NCBI RefSeq assembly: GCF_016429255.1
Contig: NZ_JAELUG010000011.1
Location: forward strand, 1-64,000
Origin: Rhizobium sp. ASV8
GTDB lineage: Bacteria > Pseudomonadota > Alphaproteobacteria > Rhizobiales > Rhizobiaceae
DNA: 64,000 bases
Direction of reading: 5' to 3'
Below the pieces are notes generated by a model. It ran no database searches and had not been told where the DNA came from. It saw only the letters and a list, made by a program, of their open reading frames with translations. Below are positions 18,035 to 26,684 of the stretch, one piece after another. Position 1 is the first letter of the stretch. Every line of letters starts with the position of its first letter. The translations under genes and the position numbers were made by a program.

Positions 18035-19525
18035 ATGACCGCAAACGCAAATGTCGTCGCCCTGCCCGCTGTTGGGCCTGCCGCCGAACCCGGTAAGGCC
18101 GTCCGCGATTCGCGCCCGCTTCGCCTCATCACCTGCGGCAGCGTCGATGACGGCAAGTCGACGCTGATCGGTCGCCTGCTTTGGGATACCAAGGCGGTCA
18201 AGGAAGACCAGGCTGCCACGCTGCGACGCGATTCCACCGGCAAACAGAACGATCTCGGCCTGCCTGACTTCGCACTGCTGCTCGACGGTTTGCAGGCCGA
18301 GCGCGAACAGGGCATCACCATCGATGTCGCCTATCGCTATTTCTCGACGGACAACCGCTCCTTCATCGTCGCCGATACGCCCGGTCACGAGCAGTACACG
18401 CGCAACATGGCGACCGGCGCCTCCACCGCCGATCTTGCCGTGCTGCTGATCGATGCACGCGTGGGCATTCTCGAACAGACCCGCCGCCATGCGACCATCG
18501 CTTCGCTGCTCGGCATCAAGCAATTCGTACTGGCCGTCAACAAGATCGACCTGACGAATTACGACCGCGCCGGCTTCGAGAAGATTTCGCATGACTTCCG
18601 CGAATTCGCGCTGTCGCTCGGCGTCAAGCAGATCACCGCCATCCCGATGTCGGCCCTGAAGGGCGAAAACGTCGTCTATTCCGGCCAGGCCGTCATGCCC
18701 TGGTACACCGGCCCGACGCTGGTCGAGGCGCTGGAGCTGGCAACCGTTCGCTCGGCGCAGACCGTCGGCTTCCGCCTTTCCGTGCAGCGCGTCTCCCGCC
18801 CGGGCGAAAGCTTCCGCGGTTATCAGGGCACGGTTGCCGGCGGCTCGGTGAAGCCGGGCGACAGCGTCATGATCCTGCCGTCTGGCATGGTCGCCAATGT
18901 CTCCAAGATCGTCACTTTCGATCTGGTGCGGAACGCTGCCGTTGCCGGCGACGCAATCACCCTCGTTCTCGACCGCCAGGTGGACGTATCGCGCGGTGAC
19001 ATGATTGTCGCCATCGACAGCCAGCCGCAGTCGGGCCTGTCTTTCGATGCTCAAGTTGTGGCGCTGCAGCCCGAGGGCATCGAGCCCGGCAAGCGTTATT
19101 GGCTGAAGAGCGGCAGCCGCCGCCAACGCGTCCAGGTGCAGCCGATCGCGCAACTCGAGCTGAAAACCGGCGCTTGGGCACCGGCGCAGGCGCTGTGGAT
19201 GAACGCCATCGGCAAGGTTCGTCTTTCCTTCGATGAAGCCGCCGTCTTCGACCCCTACGACCAGAACCGTTCGACCGGCTCCTTCATCCTGATCGACCCA
19301 GAGACAAACAACACGATCGCCGGCGGCATGATCACCGGCAAGCGCACGGATGTCGGTGGCATCCACAAGGAAGGCCAGCGTGTTCTCCTGTCGCTGCCTG
19401 CCGACCTCGCCGAGCAGATCATGGCAAGCGAACTCTTCGCCAGTCGTCGCGACGAAACAGATGTACGCCGCGTCACAGCCTCCCAGGCAGCGGAAATCTG
19501 GGCAAATGCCGCAAGCGACATCTGA
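18035..19525 (+). CDS. cysN: Sulfate adenylyltransferase subunit 1 (GTPase)
   Basis: A 496-residue EF-Tu-like GTPase that energises APS formation by CysD. P-loop GSVDDGKST is at 35-43, followed by DTPGHEQYTRNM and NKID; a beta-barrel region ends the protein. Unlike the NodQ/CysNC fusions of many rhizobia, it lacks a C-terminal APS kinase domain, consistent with an APS-dependent reductase upstream. ATG 18035 lies two bases after the cysD stop; longer frames are overlap artefacts. A strong terminator follows at 19549. Confidence 0.96.
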   Translation: MTANANVVALPAVGPAAEPGKAVRDSRPLRLITCGSVDDGKSTLIGRLLWDTKAVKEDQAATLRRDSTGKQNDLGLPDFALLLDGLQAEREQGITIDVAYRYFSTDNRSFIVADTPGHEQYTRNMATGASTADLAVLLIDARVGILEQTRRHATIASLLGIKQFVLAVNKIDLTNYDRAGFEKISHDFREFALSLGVKQITAIPMSALKGENVVYSGQAVMPWYTGPTLVEALELATVRSAQTVGFRLSVQRVSRPGESFRGYQGTVAGGSVKPGDSVMILPSGMVANVSKIVTFDLVRNAAVAGDAITLVLDRQVDVSRGDMIVAIDSQPQSGLSFDAQVVALQPEGIEPGKRYWLKSGSRRQRVQVQPIAQLELKTGAWAPAQALWMNAIGKVRLSFDEAAVFDPYDQNRSTGSFILIDPETNNTIAGGMITGKRTDVGGIHKEGQRVLLSLPADLAEQIMASELFASRRDETDVRRVTASQAAEIWANAASDI

Positions 19526-19548
19526 TCGCGGCTTGGATTGAAACAACG

Positions 19549-19576
19549 AGAGGCCGATTTTGATCGGCCTCTTCTT
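19549..19576. terminator. Bidirectional terminator between cysN and hisC
   Basis: AGAGGCCGAT and ATCGGCCTCT form a perfect 10-base stem with loop TTTG, followed by TCTT on the plus strand. It sits between convergent genes and can serve both. Confidence 0.85.
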
Positions 19577-19603
19577 AAAAATAATGTGCCGCGCTCGTCC
19601 AGA

Positions 19604-20662
19604 TCAGCGCAATATGTCGTCGAGCGCTGCCAACAGCCGATCGCATTCGGCATCGGTTCCGATAGAGATGCGCAAGAAGTCGCTGATGCGGGCTCCTGAA
19701 AATCTCCTGATCAGTACCCCCCTGCTCCTTAGCTCCGCCGCCAGGTCCGCGCCCGGTTTGCTGGCGTGTCTTGCGAACACGAAATTGGCAGAAGACGGAA
19801 GCACCTCGAAGCCGAGTGTTTCGAGCGCGATACTCAAGCGATCCCTAGTCGCAATAACCAGCGCGCGGTGACGCTCGAACCAGTCGCGATCCCCCCAGGC
19901 AGCAATGGCGCCGGCCAAGGTGAGCCTGTCGATGGGATAGGAGTTGAAGCTATCCTTGACGCGCTCCAGAGCCTCGATCAACGGCCTCTGCCCAACGGCG
20001 AAGCCGACACGAAGCCCGGCAAGCCCGCGAGACTTCGAAAATGTCTGGACCACCAGGAGATTGGGGTATTTGCGCACCAGCGGAATGGCGCTTTCGCCAC
20101 CGAAATCCACATAGGCTTCGTCAATAACGACAACCTGCTCAGGGTGCTCCCGCACAAGGGTTTCGATATCGGCAAGGGGCAGGCCAATCCCTGTGGGAGC
20201 ATTGGGATTGGGCAGGATGATCGCGCCACAGGATTGGCGGTAATCGGCGACCCGAACCCGCATCCTGGCGTCGAGAGCCACTTCCCGAAACTCGATGCCA
20301 TAGAGACGGCAATAGGTCGGATAGAAACTGTAGGTGATATCAGGGAACAGCAGAGGCTCTTCGTGATTGAGCAGCGCCTGGAACGTATGTGCAAGAACTT
20401 CGTCCGATCCGTTGCCGATGAAGACCTCATCCTTGTCCAGCCCATAGCTTGCAGCGATCGCAGCCCGCAGTCCTCGCGCCGTCGGATCCGGATAGAGGCG
20501 CAGCGTATCGGATACGGCCTTCGAGATCGCCTCCAGCGCAAGCGGAGAAGGACCGTAAGGGTTTTCATTGGTGTTCAGCTTGGCAATATCGCTCATGGCA
20601 GGCTGCTCGCCGGCGACATAGGGGATCAAGGAATGAACAACAGGACTCCAGAAACGGCTCAT
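19604..20662 (-). CDS. hisC: Histidinol-phosphate aminotransferase-type PLP enzyme
   Basis: A 352-residue fold-type I aminotransferase. [12 protein letters not shown] near residue 30, [16 protein letters not shown] and the PLP-lysine motif [14 protein letters not shown] are diagnostic for HisC, which converts imidazole-acetol phosphate to histidinol phosphate; such enzymes may also transaminate aromatic amino acids. It is not in a his operon, and rhizobia often carry several paralogues, so the physiological substrate is uncertain. GGGA precedes ATG 20662 by six bases; the GTG at 20674 is less likely. Confidence 0.88.
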   Translation of the reverse strand: MSRFWSPVVHSLIPYVAGEQPAMSDIAKLNTNENPYGPSPLALEAISKAVSDTLRLYPDPTARGLRAAIAASYGLDKDEVFIGNGSDEVLAHTFQALLNHEEPLLFPDITYSFYPTYCRLYGIEFREVALDARMRVRVADYRQSCGAIILPNPNAPTGIGLPLADIETLVREHPEQVVVIDEAYVDFGGESAIPLVRKYPNLLVVQTFSKSRGLAGLRVGFAVGQRPLIEALERVKDSFNSYPIDRLTLAGAIAAWGDRDWFERHRALVIATRDRLSIALETLGFEVLPSSANFVFARHASKPGADLAAELRSRGVLIRRFSGARISDFLRISIGTDAECDRLLAALDDILR

Positions 20663-20890
20663 CGTGGTTCCCACATCTTGGCGGTTGCAGGCGGCCTTGG
20701 TATCGCGCGGTTCGATTTGCGGTCAATATGGCAAATGCTGCCATCGAAGGCAGCTTTCGGTCCTTAGCGGCGGTTGAAACTCTGGGATAAGAGGAAATAT
20801 CGCGCTTACTCATTGCTACGATAGGCTTGAGGCGAAGTCGGATCGTGGTTGCCTCGAGCACGACATCGATTGAAACAGGGAACCCAAAGC

Positions 20891-21352
20891 TTGACGGATT
20901 TGACATTTCGCAGGGCGACCGCCGCCGATCTGACAACGATAGTTGACTTGCTTGCTGATGACATTTTGGGCGCCACGAGGGAAACGAGCGGGCCGGAGGA
21001 TGCGGCTCGTTACCGCGAGGCATTCTCCGAGATCGAAGCCGATCCCAACCAGTTTCTGTGCGTTGTCGAGGATGGAAGTGAGGTAGTCGGGACATTCCAG
21101 CTGACGATTATCCCCGGACTGTCGCGCCGAGGGGCCAAGCGTGCCCAGATCGAAAGTGTTCGAGTTTCCCATTCAAGACGAAACGAACAGATCGGCGAGG
21201 CCATGTTCAAATGGGCCATCGACTATAGCCGGTCACACGGATGTTCCTTGATGCAGCTGACCACCGACAAGGCGCGCCCTGACGCACACCGCTTCTACGA
21301 TCGGATGGGCTTTGAACCCACCCACATCGGTTATAAACTGCAGCTGTCGTGA
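20891..21352 (+). CDS. GNAT-family N-acetyltransferase
   Basis: A 153-residue acetyltransferase. The acetyl-CoA binding region reads QIESVRVSHSRRNEQIGEAMFKWAI (motif A, with R/Q-x-x-G-x-A spacing), and the C-terminal HRFYDRMGFEP is the classic GNAT end. Substrate unknown. I place the start at TTG 20891: AGGGAA lies seven bases upstream and the protein then begins TDLTFRRATAADL like other family members; the ATG at 20849 would add a basic, unconserved stretch. Confidence 0.82.
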   Translation: MTDLTFRRATAADLTTIVDLLADDILGATRETSGPEDAARYREAFSEIEADPNQFLCVVEDGSEVVGTFQLTIIPGLSRRGAKRAQIESVRVSHSRRNEQIGEAMFKWAIDYSRSHGCSLMQLTTDKARPDAHRFYDRMGFEPTHIGYKLQLS

Positions 21353-21446
21353 TCGAAGCGTGGCTGCCGCAGGCAAAGTGACGGCTACCGCCAGCTCAAT
21401 CGACGATCTCGCAGGGGTGTTGAAGGCGAGCCAACATCGCCCCTAT

Positions 21447-22370
21447 TCATGCGTTGGGCGCAGAGGGCAAGATATCGCAACTCTTCGCGAATAGACGCTC
21501 GCCGAGAAAATCGACGAAGACACGGACCTTGGGCGACAAATGGCGGCTCGACGGCCAAAGCACATGGAAATGGCCGGGCTCGTCGATGAAATCATCAAGG
21601 ACGGTCTGCAGCTTACCTTCGGCAAGCGAGCTACGCACAAGAAAGTCCGGCATACATCCGATGCCGAGCCCGGCAACGGTCGCGCCGCGTACGGCCTCCA
21701 TGTTATTGCAGGAGAAGGCGGTGCGCAGCCGCAGCTCCGGCTCTCCATCCGGCAAGGTCAATGGCCACTCCTGCAGCTTGCCGCTGTTCGGAAAGCGGAA
21801 GCGCACCGCCAGATGCTCGTTGAGCGCACGCGGGCAATCGGGAACGCCGTGGCGCTCCAGATAAGAGGGTGCCGCGCAAAGCAGCATCTGGAACGGCCGC
21901 AAAGTGCGTGACATCAGGCGTGAATCCGGAAGATCGCCGCTGCGGATGGCCACATCGACGCCCTCTTCGATCATATCGACAATGCGGTCGTTGAAATCGA
22001 TATCGAGTTCGACCTCGGGATAGCGCGTCACGAATTCCGGCACCACCGGAAGGAGGAAGTGATAGCTGACGATCGGCACACTGACGCGCAGCCGCCCGCG
22101 CGGCACCGCAACCGCCTGCGCCAGCGAAGCTTGGGCATCATCGAGGTCGTCAAGCACGCGCCTGCAGCGCTCGTGAAAGAGGCGCCCCTCCTCCGTCAAA
22201 CGGATGCTGCGGGTGGAGCGCTGAAGCAACCGAACGCCGAGTTGGCGTTCCAGAGTGGTCACGGCCTTGCCGACTGCAGAAGCCGAAAGGCCGAGCACGC
22301 GACCGGCGGCTGCGAAACTGCCGAGATCTGCAGTCCGCACGAAAGCATTCAGGCCACTCAGGCGATCCAT
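21447..22370 (-). CDS. LysR-family transcriptional regulator
   Basis: A 307-residue LTTR. HTH at about residues 17-45 (GSFAAAGRVLGLSASAVGKAV), then a substrate-binding domain with FNDRIVDMIEEGVDVAIRSG, typical of the CrgA/DmlR-like subgroup. It is divergent from an MFS exporter gene across 174 bases, which is the classic arrangement for regulator and target. ATG 22370 has GGA six bases upstream and is preferred to ATG 22376. Confidence 0.88.
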   Translation of the reverse strand: MDRLSGLNAFVRTADLGSFAAAGRVLGLSASAVGKAVTTLERQLGVRLLQRSTRSIRLTEEGRLFHERCRRVLDDLDDAQASLAQAVAVPRGRLRVSVPIVSYHFLLPVVPEFVTRYPEVELDIDFNDRIVDMIEEGVDVAIRSGDLPDSRLMSRTLRPFQMLLCAAPSYLERHGVPDCPRALNEHLAVRFRFPNSGKLQEWPLTLPDGEPELRLRTAFSCNNMEAVRGATVAGLGIGCMPDFLVRSSLAEGKLQTVLDDFIDEPGHFHVLWPSSRHLSPKVRVFVDFLGERLFAKSCDILPSAPNA

Positions 22371-22544
22371 GTACATTCCATTCGAGCGTTTTCTTCCGGT
22401 ATATGTGGAGTTATAGCCCCATTATCATCAGATTACAGCAAAACTATCTTGCTGAGGTCATTCGAAGCCGTGGGCAGCGGCATCCGACCGCCCCACTCCC
22501 AGGCATGCCCACGGTCTCCTTGCTCAAACTCAACGGAAAACCCG

Positions 22545-24107
22545 ATGACCTCGCCCAAGACACAGGTTGCAAGTCCGACCGATAAATTCTTCGTTCTCGT
22601 GGCGGTCTGCTGTGCCGCCGCAGCCATGCCCCTGACATTCACAGGCCCGGCCGTCGCGCTGCCGGCGATTAGCCGGACGCTCGGCGGCAGCCCGATTGCC
22701 CTCAACTGGGTGACCAATGCCTTCATGCTCACCTTCGGCAGCAGCCTGATGGTTGCCGGGGCACTCGCTGACAGCTTCGGCCGCCGGCGCATCTTCCTGA
22801 TCGGCGTGGGCTGCTTTGCCCTGCTTTCCGCCGGTCTCGCCTTTGCCGGTAATATTGTCCTGTTCGACATCTTGCGGGCGCTGCAAGGTCTCGGCGCGGC
22901 AGCTGCCTTCTCGGGCGGCATGGCGGCTCTTGCCCAGGAATTCGACGGTACCGCGCGCATGCGGGCGTTCAGCATCGTCGGCTCCAGCTTCGGTGTCGGC
23001 CTCGCTTTTGGCCCGATCGCTTCGGGCCTGATGATCGATGCCTTCGGCTGGCCATCGATCTTCCTTCTCGTGGTCGTGCTGGCGCTGCTGGCTCTCGGCC
23101 TCGGCGCTTATTATCTACGCGAATCCCGCGATCCCGATACCGCCGGCCTCGATTGGCCGGGAGCGCTAAGCTTTACCCTTGCGCTGACGCTGTTCACCTA
23201 TGGCGTGCTGCGCGCGCCGGAGACCGGCTGGAGTGATTTACTTGTTATTGCGCTTCTGGCCGGTGCCGCATTGCTGTTCCTTGCTTTCGGCATTATCGAG
23301 CGCTCCGTAAAGAGGCCGATGCTGGATCTCACCCTCTTCCGTTACCCGCGCTTCGTGGGCGTGCAGCTGCTGGCGGCAGCACCCGCCTATGCCTTCGTCG
23401 TTCTTCTGATCCTCCTGCCGGTGCGCTTCGTGGGGATCGAGGGTATGAGCGAGATCGCCGCCGGACGGATGATGATCGCGCTTTCGGCACCTCTTCTCAT
23501 CCTGCCCATTGCCGCGGGCCTTCTGACCCGCTGGTTCAGCGCAGCAACGATTTGTGGCAGCGGCCTGCTCGTTTCGGCGGTCGGCCTCTTCTGGCTCAGC
23601 CATTTCACCGCCGGGGCCGCACCGCAGGCATTGATTGGTCCGCTGCTGACGATCGGCATCGGCATCAGCCTGCCCTGGGGCCTGATGGATGGGCTGGCCG
23701 TCAGTGTCGTTCCGAAAGAGCGCGCGGGCATGGCGACCGGCATCTTCAGCACGACACGCGTCGCCGGCGAAGGGGTTGCGCTTGCCGTCGTCAGCGCCAT
23801 CCTCTCCGCCTTCATTCAGGCTAATCTCGGAGCTGATGCGGGCGAACAGGCTTCATCTGCCGCCCAGCGGCTTGTCACCGGCAATCTTGCCGCCGCCGCA
23901 TCGAGTATCCCGGCGATCAGCCACGATGCATTGATCAACGGCTACGGCGATGCCTTCAGTTCGCTGCTTTGGCTGTTGACGGCGATTACCGCCATCACCG
24001 CAATCGTGGTTTTCACGGTCCTCGGCCGGGGCTCGTCAAGCCACATTGATGAGGACGCAAATCCGATCCCCCAGGAAGAAGAGGCGCTCGGCATATCCAA
24101 GGCATGA
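22545..24107 (+). CDS. MFS transporter, DHA2-type
   Basis: A 520-residue protein with about 14 hydrophobic segments. MFS motifs: NWVTNAFMLTFGSSLMVAGALADSFGRRR (motif A region) and LRALQGLGAAAAFSGGMAALAQEF. The family exports drugs or metabolites by proton antiport. The frame continues upstream to 22059 but that part is antisense to the LysR gene; ATG 22545 gives a normal N-terminus (MTSPKTQVASPTDKFF). Probably regulated by the divergent LysR gene. Confidence 0.87.
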   Translation: MTSPKTQVASPTDKFFVLVAVCCAAAAMPLTFTGPAVALPAISRTLGGSPIALNWVTNAFMLTFGSSLMVAGALADSFGRRRIFLIGVGCFALLSAGLAFAGNIVLFDILRALQGLGAAAAFSGGMAALAQEFDGTARMRAFSIVGSSFGVGLAFGPIASGLMIDAFGWPSIFLLVVVLALLALGLGAYYLRESRDPDTAGLDWPGALSFTLALTLFTYGVLRAPETGWSDLLVIALLAGAALLFLAFGIIERSVKRPMLDLTLFRYPRFVGVQLLAAAPAYAFVVLLILLPVRFVGIEGMSEIAAGRMMIALSAPLLILPIAAGLLTRWFSAATICGSGLLVSAVGLFWLSHFTAGAAPQALIGPLLTIGIGISLPWGLMDGLAVSVVPKERAGMATGIFSTTRVAGEGVALAVVSAILSAFIQANLGADAGEQASSAAQRLVTGNLAAAASSIPAISHDALINGYGDAFSSLLWLLTAITAITAIVVFTVLGRGSSSHIDEDANPIPQEEEALGISKA

Positions 24108-24328
24108 CTGCATTCAGGGCCGGTCTCAGGTGCAAACGCCAACCGGCCCACGACACACGCGCACGGCAAGGCGGCAAATAAAGGGCCGAATTGCGCCGAA
24201 ATCGCTTCTGCCGCGCAACATAATATTTCGCCAACACATAAAATGTGCGCATCCAAATGCAATACGGCCCGCTCTTCGAAACGATGCAAGGCTAGCGTTT
24301 GGATGCGCCGCTGCTATATCATCGCCTG

Positions 24329-24688
24329 ATGATGTCTGACCGTCTTTTGAAGATAATCGCATGGGCCTATATCGCGGCACTCGTTGCCGTGACCCTTGCG
24401 CATCTCAATTGGCAGGTTGCATTCGGCAATCCATTCGACATCTTTCGCGCCGGCGCACTCTGCATAGCCGGCATGCTCGCGCGCCTAGCCTATCCGCAAT
24501 CCCCTTCCTTCACTTGCCTCCTGATGATTGGCAGCGTGCTGGTGCTTTGCCTTTCGCATTTCCTCGCAAACGGCAACTACGGCTCGACGCTCGACATCGT
24601 CGTCGGCATGATCAGCGGACTTTGGGGCATCATGCTCGGATCCGTATTGAGCAAGGTCATCGCCTCCGCCGGCAAGCGAACCGCATAA
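24329..24688 (+). CDS. Small VanZ-like membrane protein
   Basis: A 119-residue protein with about three to four hydrophobic segments (roughly 5-25, 36-50, 56-75, 88-110). The C-terminal NYGSTLDIVVGMISGLWGIMLG faintly resembles the VanZ family end. Function unknown. Start uncertain: ATG at 24329, the next ATG at 24332, or TTG 24299; no clear ribosome-binding site helps. Confidence 0.55.
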   Translation: MMSDRLLKIIAWAYIAALVAVTLAHLNWQVAFGNPFDIFRAGALCIAGMLARLAYPQSPSFTCLLMIGSVLVLCLSHFLANGNYGSTLDIVVGMISGLWGIMLGSVLSKVIASAGKRTA

Positions 24689-25155
24689 CCTTCGAAACGT
24701 GCCACTCCTTTGGAGTTCTGGCGCTTTCCCTTGAATTCCGAAAACGCTCTATCCCATTGTTTTCTTGCATGTTTTTGGCAGAAAGCAACTGCATCTGATC
24801 CGGAAGGATCGTCGGCGCGCACCTTCGGCGCTCATTCAAGTATATCCAACGCAACCAAAGGAAGTAACGGGACCTTTTCGTTCCGCTAAATGACTATTAC
24901 CTAGCCAATATTACGCCCAACTTACTATTTCTGTTTGTATATGTGGCATTCGTGCAACTAAAATTTTTAAATCACGGAAATGCCATGCTGATAAAAATAT
25001 ATCATATAACTTTACAGGAATTCCTCTTTAATAGGACCAGAAGCGGGTGGGGCCCGTTTCTCCCGAGTCGGGGTATTTAAACAGGGATAGGGTCAGGGCA
25101 CGTCGATTTTTCGGCGCGATTGCCTATGCCCAATCTATATTGGATTGGAGTTTTT
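24689..25155. other. Long intergenic region upstream of the porin gene
   Basis: About 467 bases without a gene. The first 110 bases include a degenerate element (GCTTTCCC ... GAAAGCAACTGCATCTGATCCGG) related to other intergenic elements. From about 24880 to 25040 the DNA is very AT-rich compared with the rest of the window, as expected for a strong porin promoter. The last 100 bases form a probable 5' untranslated region. Confidence 0.5.
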
Positions 25156-26217
25156 ATGAACATCAAGAGCCTTCTTCTCGGCTCCGCTGCTGCTCTCGCA
25201 GCAGTTTCTGGCGCTCAGGCAGCCGATGCCATCGTCGCCGCTGAGCCGGAACCGCTCGAATACGTCCGTATTTGCGACGCATACGGCGCTGGTTATTTCT
25301 TCATTCCGGGCACGGAAACCTGCCTCAAGATCGGCGGCTACGTCCGTACCGAAGGCAAGTGGTACAATGCTTACAACCCGGCTGACCGTTTCGGCACGCT
25401 GTGGCACACCCGCGCTCAGCTCCATGTCGACACTGCGACCGACACCGAATACGGCCCGCTGAAGACCAACATGGTTCTGCGTTGGGACTGGCAGGATGGC
25501 GGCGCGACTGCCACGAAGATGGTATTCGCCAACATCAGCCTCGGCGGTTTCCTCGTCGGTAAGGCTGACTCGCAGTATAACTCGTACATCGGCTATGCCG
25601 GCGGCGTCATGAACGACGACGTTGTCTATGACGGCCCGTACGAGCTGAACCAGTTGACCTACAGCTACGACGCCGGCAACGGCTTCACGGCTGTCGTCTC
25701 GGTCGAAGACACCAACTCCGGCTCCGGCGCCACCGGCGTGAACGGCGAAGACAGCTCCAACCACTACCTGCCGGACGTCGTCGCAGGTGTTGGCTACAAG
25801 GCTGGCAACTTCGGCTTCAAGGTCGTAGGCGGTTACGACTCGATCGTTGAAGAAGGCGCGGTCAAGGCTCGCGTCGATGCCGACTTCGGCGTCTTCAAGG
25901 CCTTCTTGATGGGCGGCTGGAACACCAACGGCGACAAGCTCAACAAGTACGCAAGCTCGAACGGTGCTGGCCCTGCCAAGACCATCGGCTGGGGCGACTG
26001 GGCTCTCTGGACCGGCGTAACCGTTCCGATCAACAGCAAGCTGCAGGCCAACGCTCAGATCGCTTACACCGACTCCAAGATCTTCGCAGCTACCGCGAAC
26101 GTCAAGTGGAACCCGGTTAAGAACCTGCAGATCACGCCGGAAGTATCCTACACCAACTGGGACTCCATCAACCAGGACCAGTGGGCCGGTATCCTGCGCT
26201 TCCAGCGCACGTTCTAA
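25156..26217 (+). CDS. RopA-type outer membrane porin
   Basis: A 353-residue porin of the rhizobial type. Residues 1-22 form a signal peptide ending GAQAAD; the mature N-terminus has the family signature YVRICDAYGAGYFFIPGTETC with two cysteines, then alternating beta strands ending in RFQRTF with a terminal phenylalanine, the outer membrane assembly signal. It forms diffusion channels for small solutes. GGAG lies six bases before ATG 25156. Codon use is strongly biased (many AAC, TAC, GGC), consistent with high expression. A long hairpin terminator follows. Confidence 0.95.
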   Translation: MNIKSLLLGSAAALAAVSGAQAADAIVAAEPEPLEYVRICDAYGAGYFFIPGTETCLKIGGYVRTEGKWYNAYNPADRFGTLWHTRAQLHVDTATDTEYGPLKTNMVLRWDWQDGGATATKMVFANISLGGFLVGKADSQYNSYIGYAGGVMNDDVVYDGPYELNQLTYSYDAGNGFTAVVSVEDTNSGSGATGVNGEDSSNHYLPDVVAGVGYKAGNFGFKVVGGYDSIVEEGAVKARVDADFGVFKAFLMGGWNTNGDKLNKYASSNGAGPAKTIGWGDWALWTGVTVPINSKLQANAQIAYTDSKIFAATANVKWNPVKNLQITPEVSYTNWDSINQDQWAGILRFQRTF

Positions 26218-26264
26218 GAACTCGTTTTCGAGATCTGATCTGACTTGACCCCTGATCGGATGAG

Positions 26265-26302
26265 GACTGGCCCGACTTCCAGCGAAGTTGGGCCGGTCTT
26301 TC
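26265..26302 (+). terminator. Porin gene terminator
   Basis: A 15-base-pair stem with two G-U pairs (GACTGGCCCGACTTC at 26265-26279 with GAAGTTGGGCCGGTC at 26284-26298), loop CAGC, then TTTCC. It lies 47 bases after the porin stop. Confidence 0.85.
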
Positions 26303-26513
26303 CGAGACAGGGGTTAATTTATTCATGCAAGCCGCGAGACGGGCGAACAGCCTTGCGGGAAGCAAAGCAGCAGTCGCAGCCAGCCAGTTTGGCGTGCGCG
26401 CACCCGAGCACCGATTTCCACTTTGTAGAGAAAGGGGTGCCGCGCTACGAACTCTTCCATTTCCCGATACCAATCTCATCGACAAGCAGGATTTTTTGTC
26501 GTAGAGACAGCGC

Positions 26514-26588
26514 ATGTCGATCATTTGCGCATACGCCTCGCGATTTTATTCGTACCGCTGCTCTCAGCGGAGGCGGGCCTGTGCGTAG
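26514..26588 (+). CDS. Candidate Phe/Tyr leader peptide of the aroG attenuator
   Basis: A 24-codon frame starting ATG 26514 and ending TAG 26586-26588. Residues 7-14 read YASRFYSY, giving three Tyr and one Phe codon in eight, followed by an arginine-rich tail. Its position, just upstream of mutually exclusive hairpins, a terminator and the DAHP synthase gene, is the layout of a classical amino-acid attenuator leader. The ribosome-binding site is weak (AGAGAC about seven bases upstream). Whether it is translated is not shown by sequence alone. Confidence 0.65.
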   Translation: MSIICAYASRFYSYRCSQRRRACA

Positions 26589-26641
26589 TTAGAAAAGACA
26601 CGACAGCAAAGACCCGAACAGCCGCTAGTCTACCTGGCGGC
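26555..26641 (+). promoter_or_regulatory. Attenuator hairpins 1:2, 2:3 and 3:4 upstream of aroG
   Basis: Segment 1 CCGCTG (26555-26560) pairs with segment 2 CAGCGG (26565-26570). Segment 2 AGCGG can instead pair with CCGCT (26622-26626) in segment 3. Segment 3 GCCGCTAG (26621-26628) pairs with segment 4 CTGGCGGC (26634-26641) to form the terminator. The last Tyr codon (26553-26555) touches segment 1, so a ribosome stalled on Tyr codons would free segment 2 to form the antiterminator. Confidence 0.65.
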
Positions 26642-26648
26642 TTTTTTG
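26621..26648 (+). terminator. Rho-independent terminator in the aroG leader
   Basis: Eight-base stem GCCGCTAG/CTGGCGGC with one G-U pair, loop TCTAC, followed by six T residues (26642-26647). It lies 34 bases upstream of the aroG start, inside the leader, not after a gene. Confidence 0.85.
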
Positions 26649-26652
26649 TCGC

Positions 26653-26684
26653 CACGGTATGACCCCAAAAGGAACTATACCGTG
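26653..26684 (+). promoter_or_regulatory. Hairpin enclosing the aroG ribosome-binding site and start codon
   Basis: CACGGTAT (26653-26660) and ATACCGTG (26677-26684) are perfect 8-base inverted arms. The 16-base loop contains AAAAGGAACT, and the right arm ends in the GTG start codon. Could tune translation of aroG. Confidence 0.6.

Noticed and set aside
18035-19525. CysN-CysC fusion as in NodQ
   Set aside because: The protein ends at 496 residues, with no APS kinase P-loop after the beta barrels.
22059-22544. N-terminal extension of the second MFS protein
   Set aside because: The extension overlaps the divergent LysR gene antisense and lacks a signal or domain; the MFS N-terminus begins normally at 22545.
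26646-26681. TTG 26646 as the start of aroG
   Set aside because: It lies within the terminator T-tract and has no ribosome-binding site; GTG 26682 has AAAAGG eight bases upstream.
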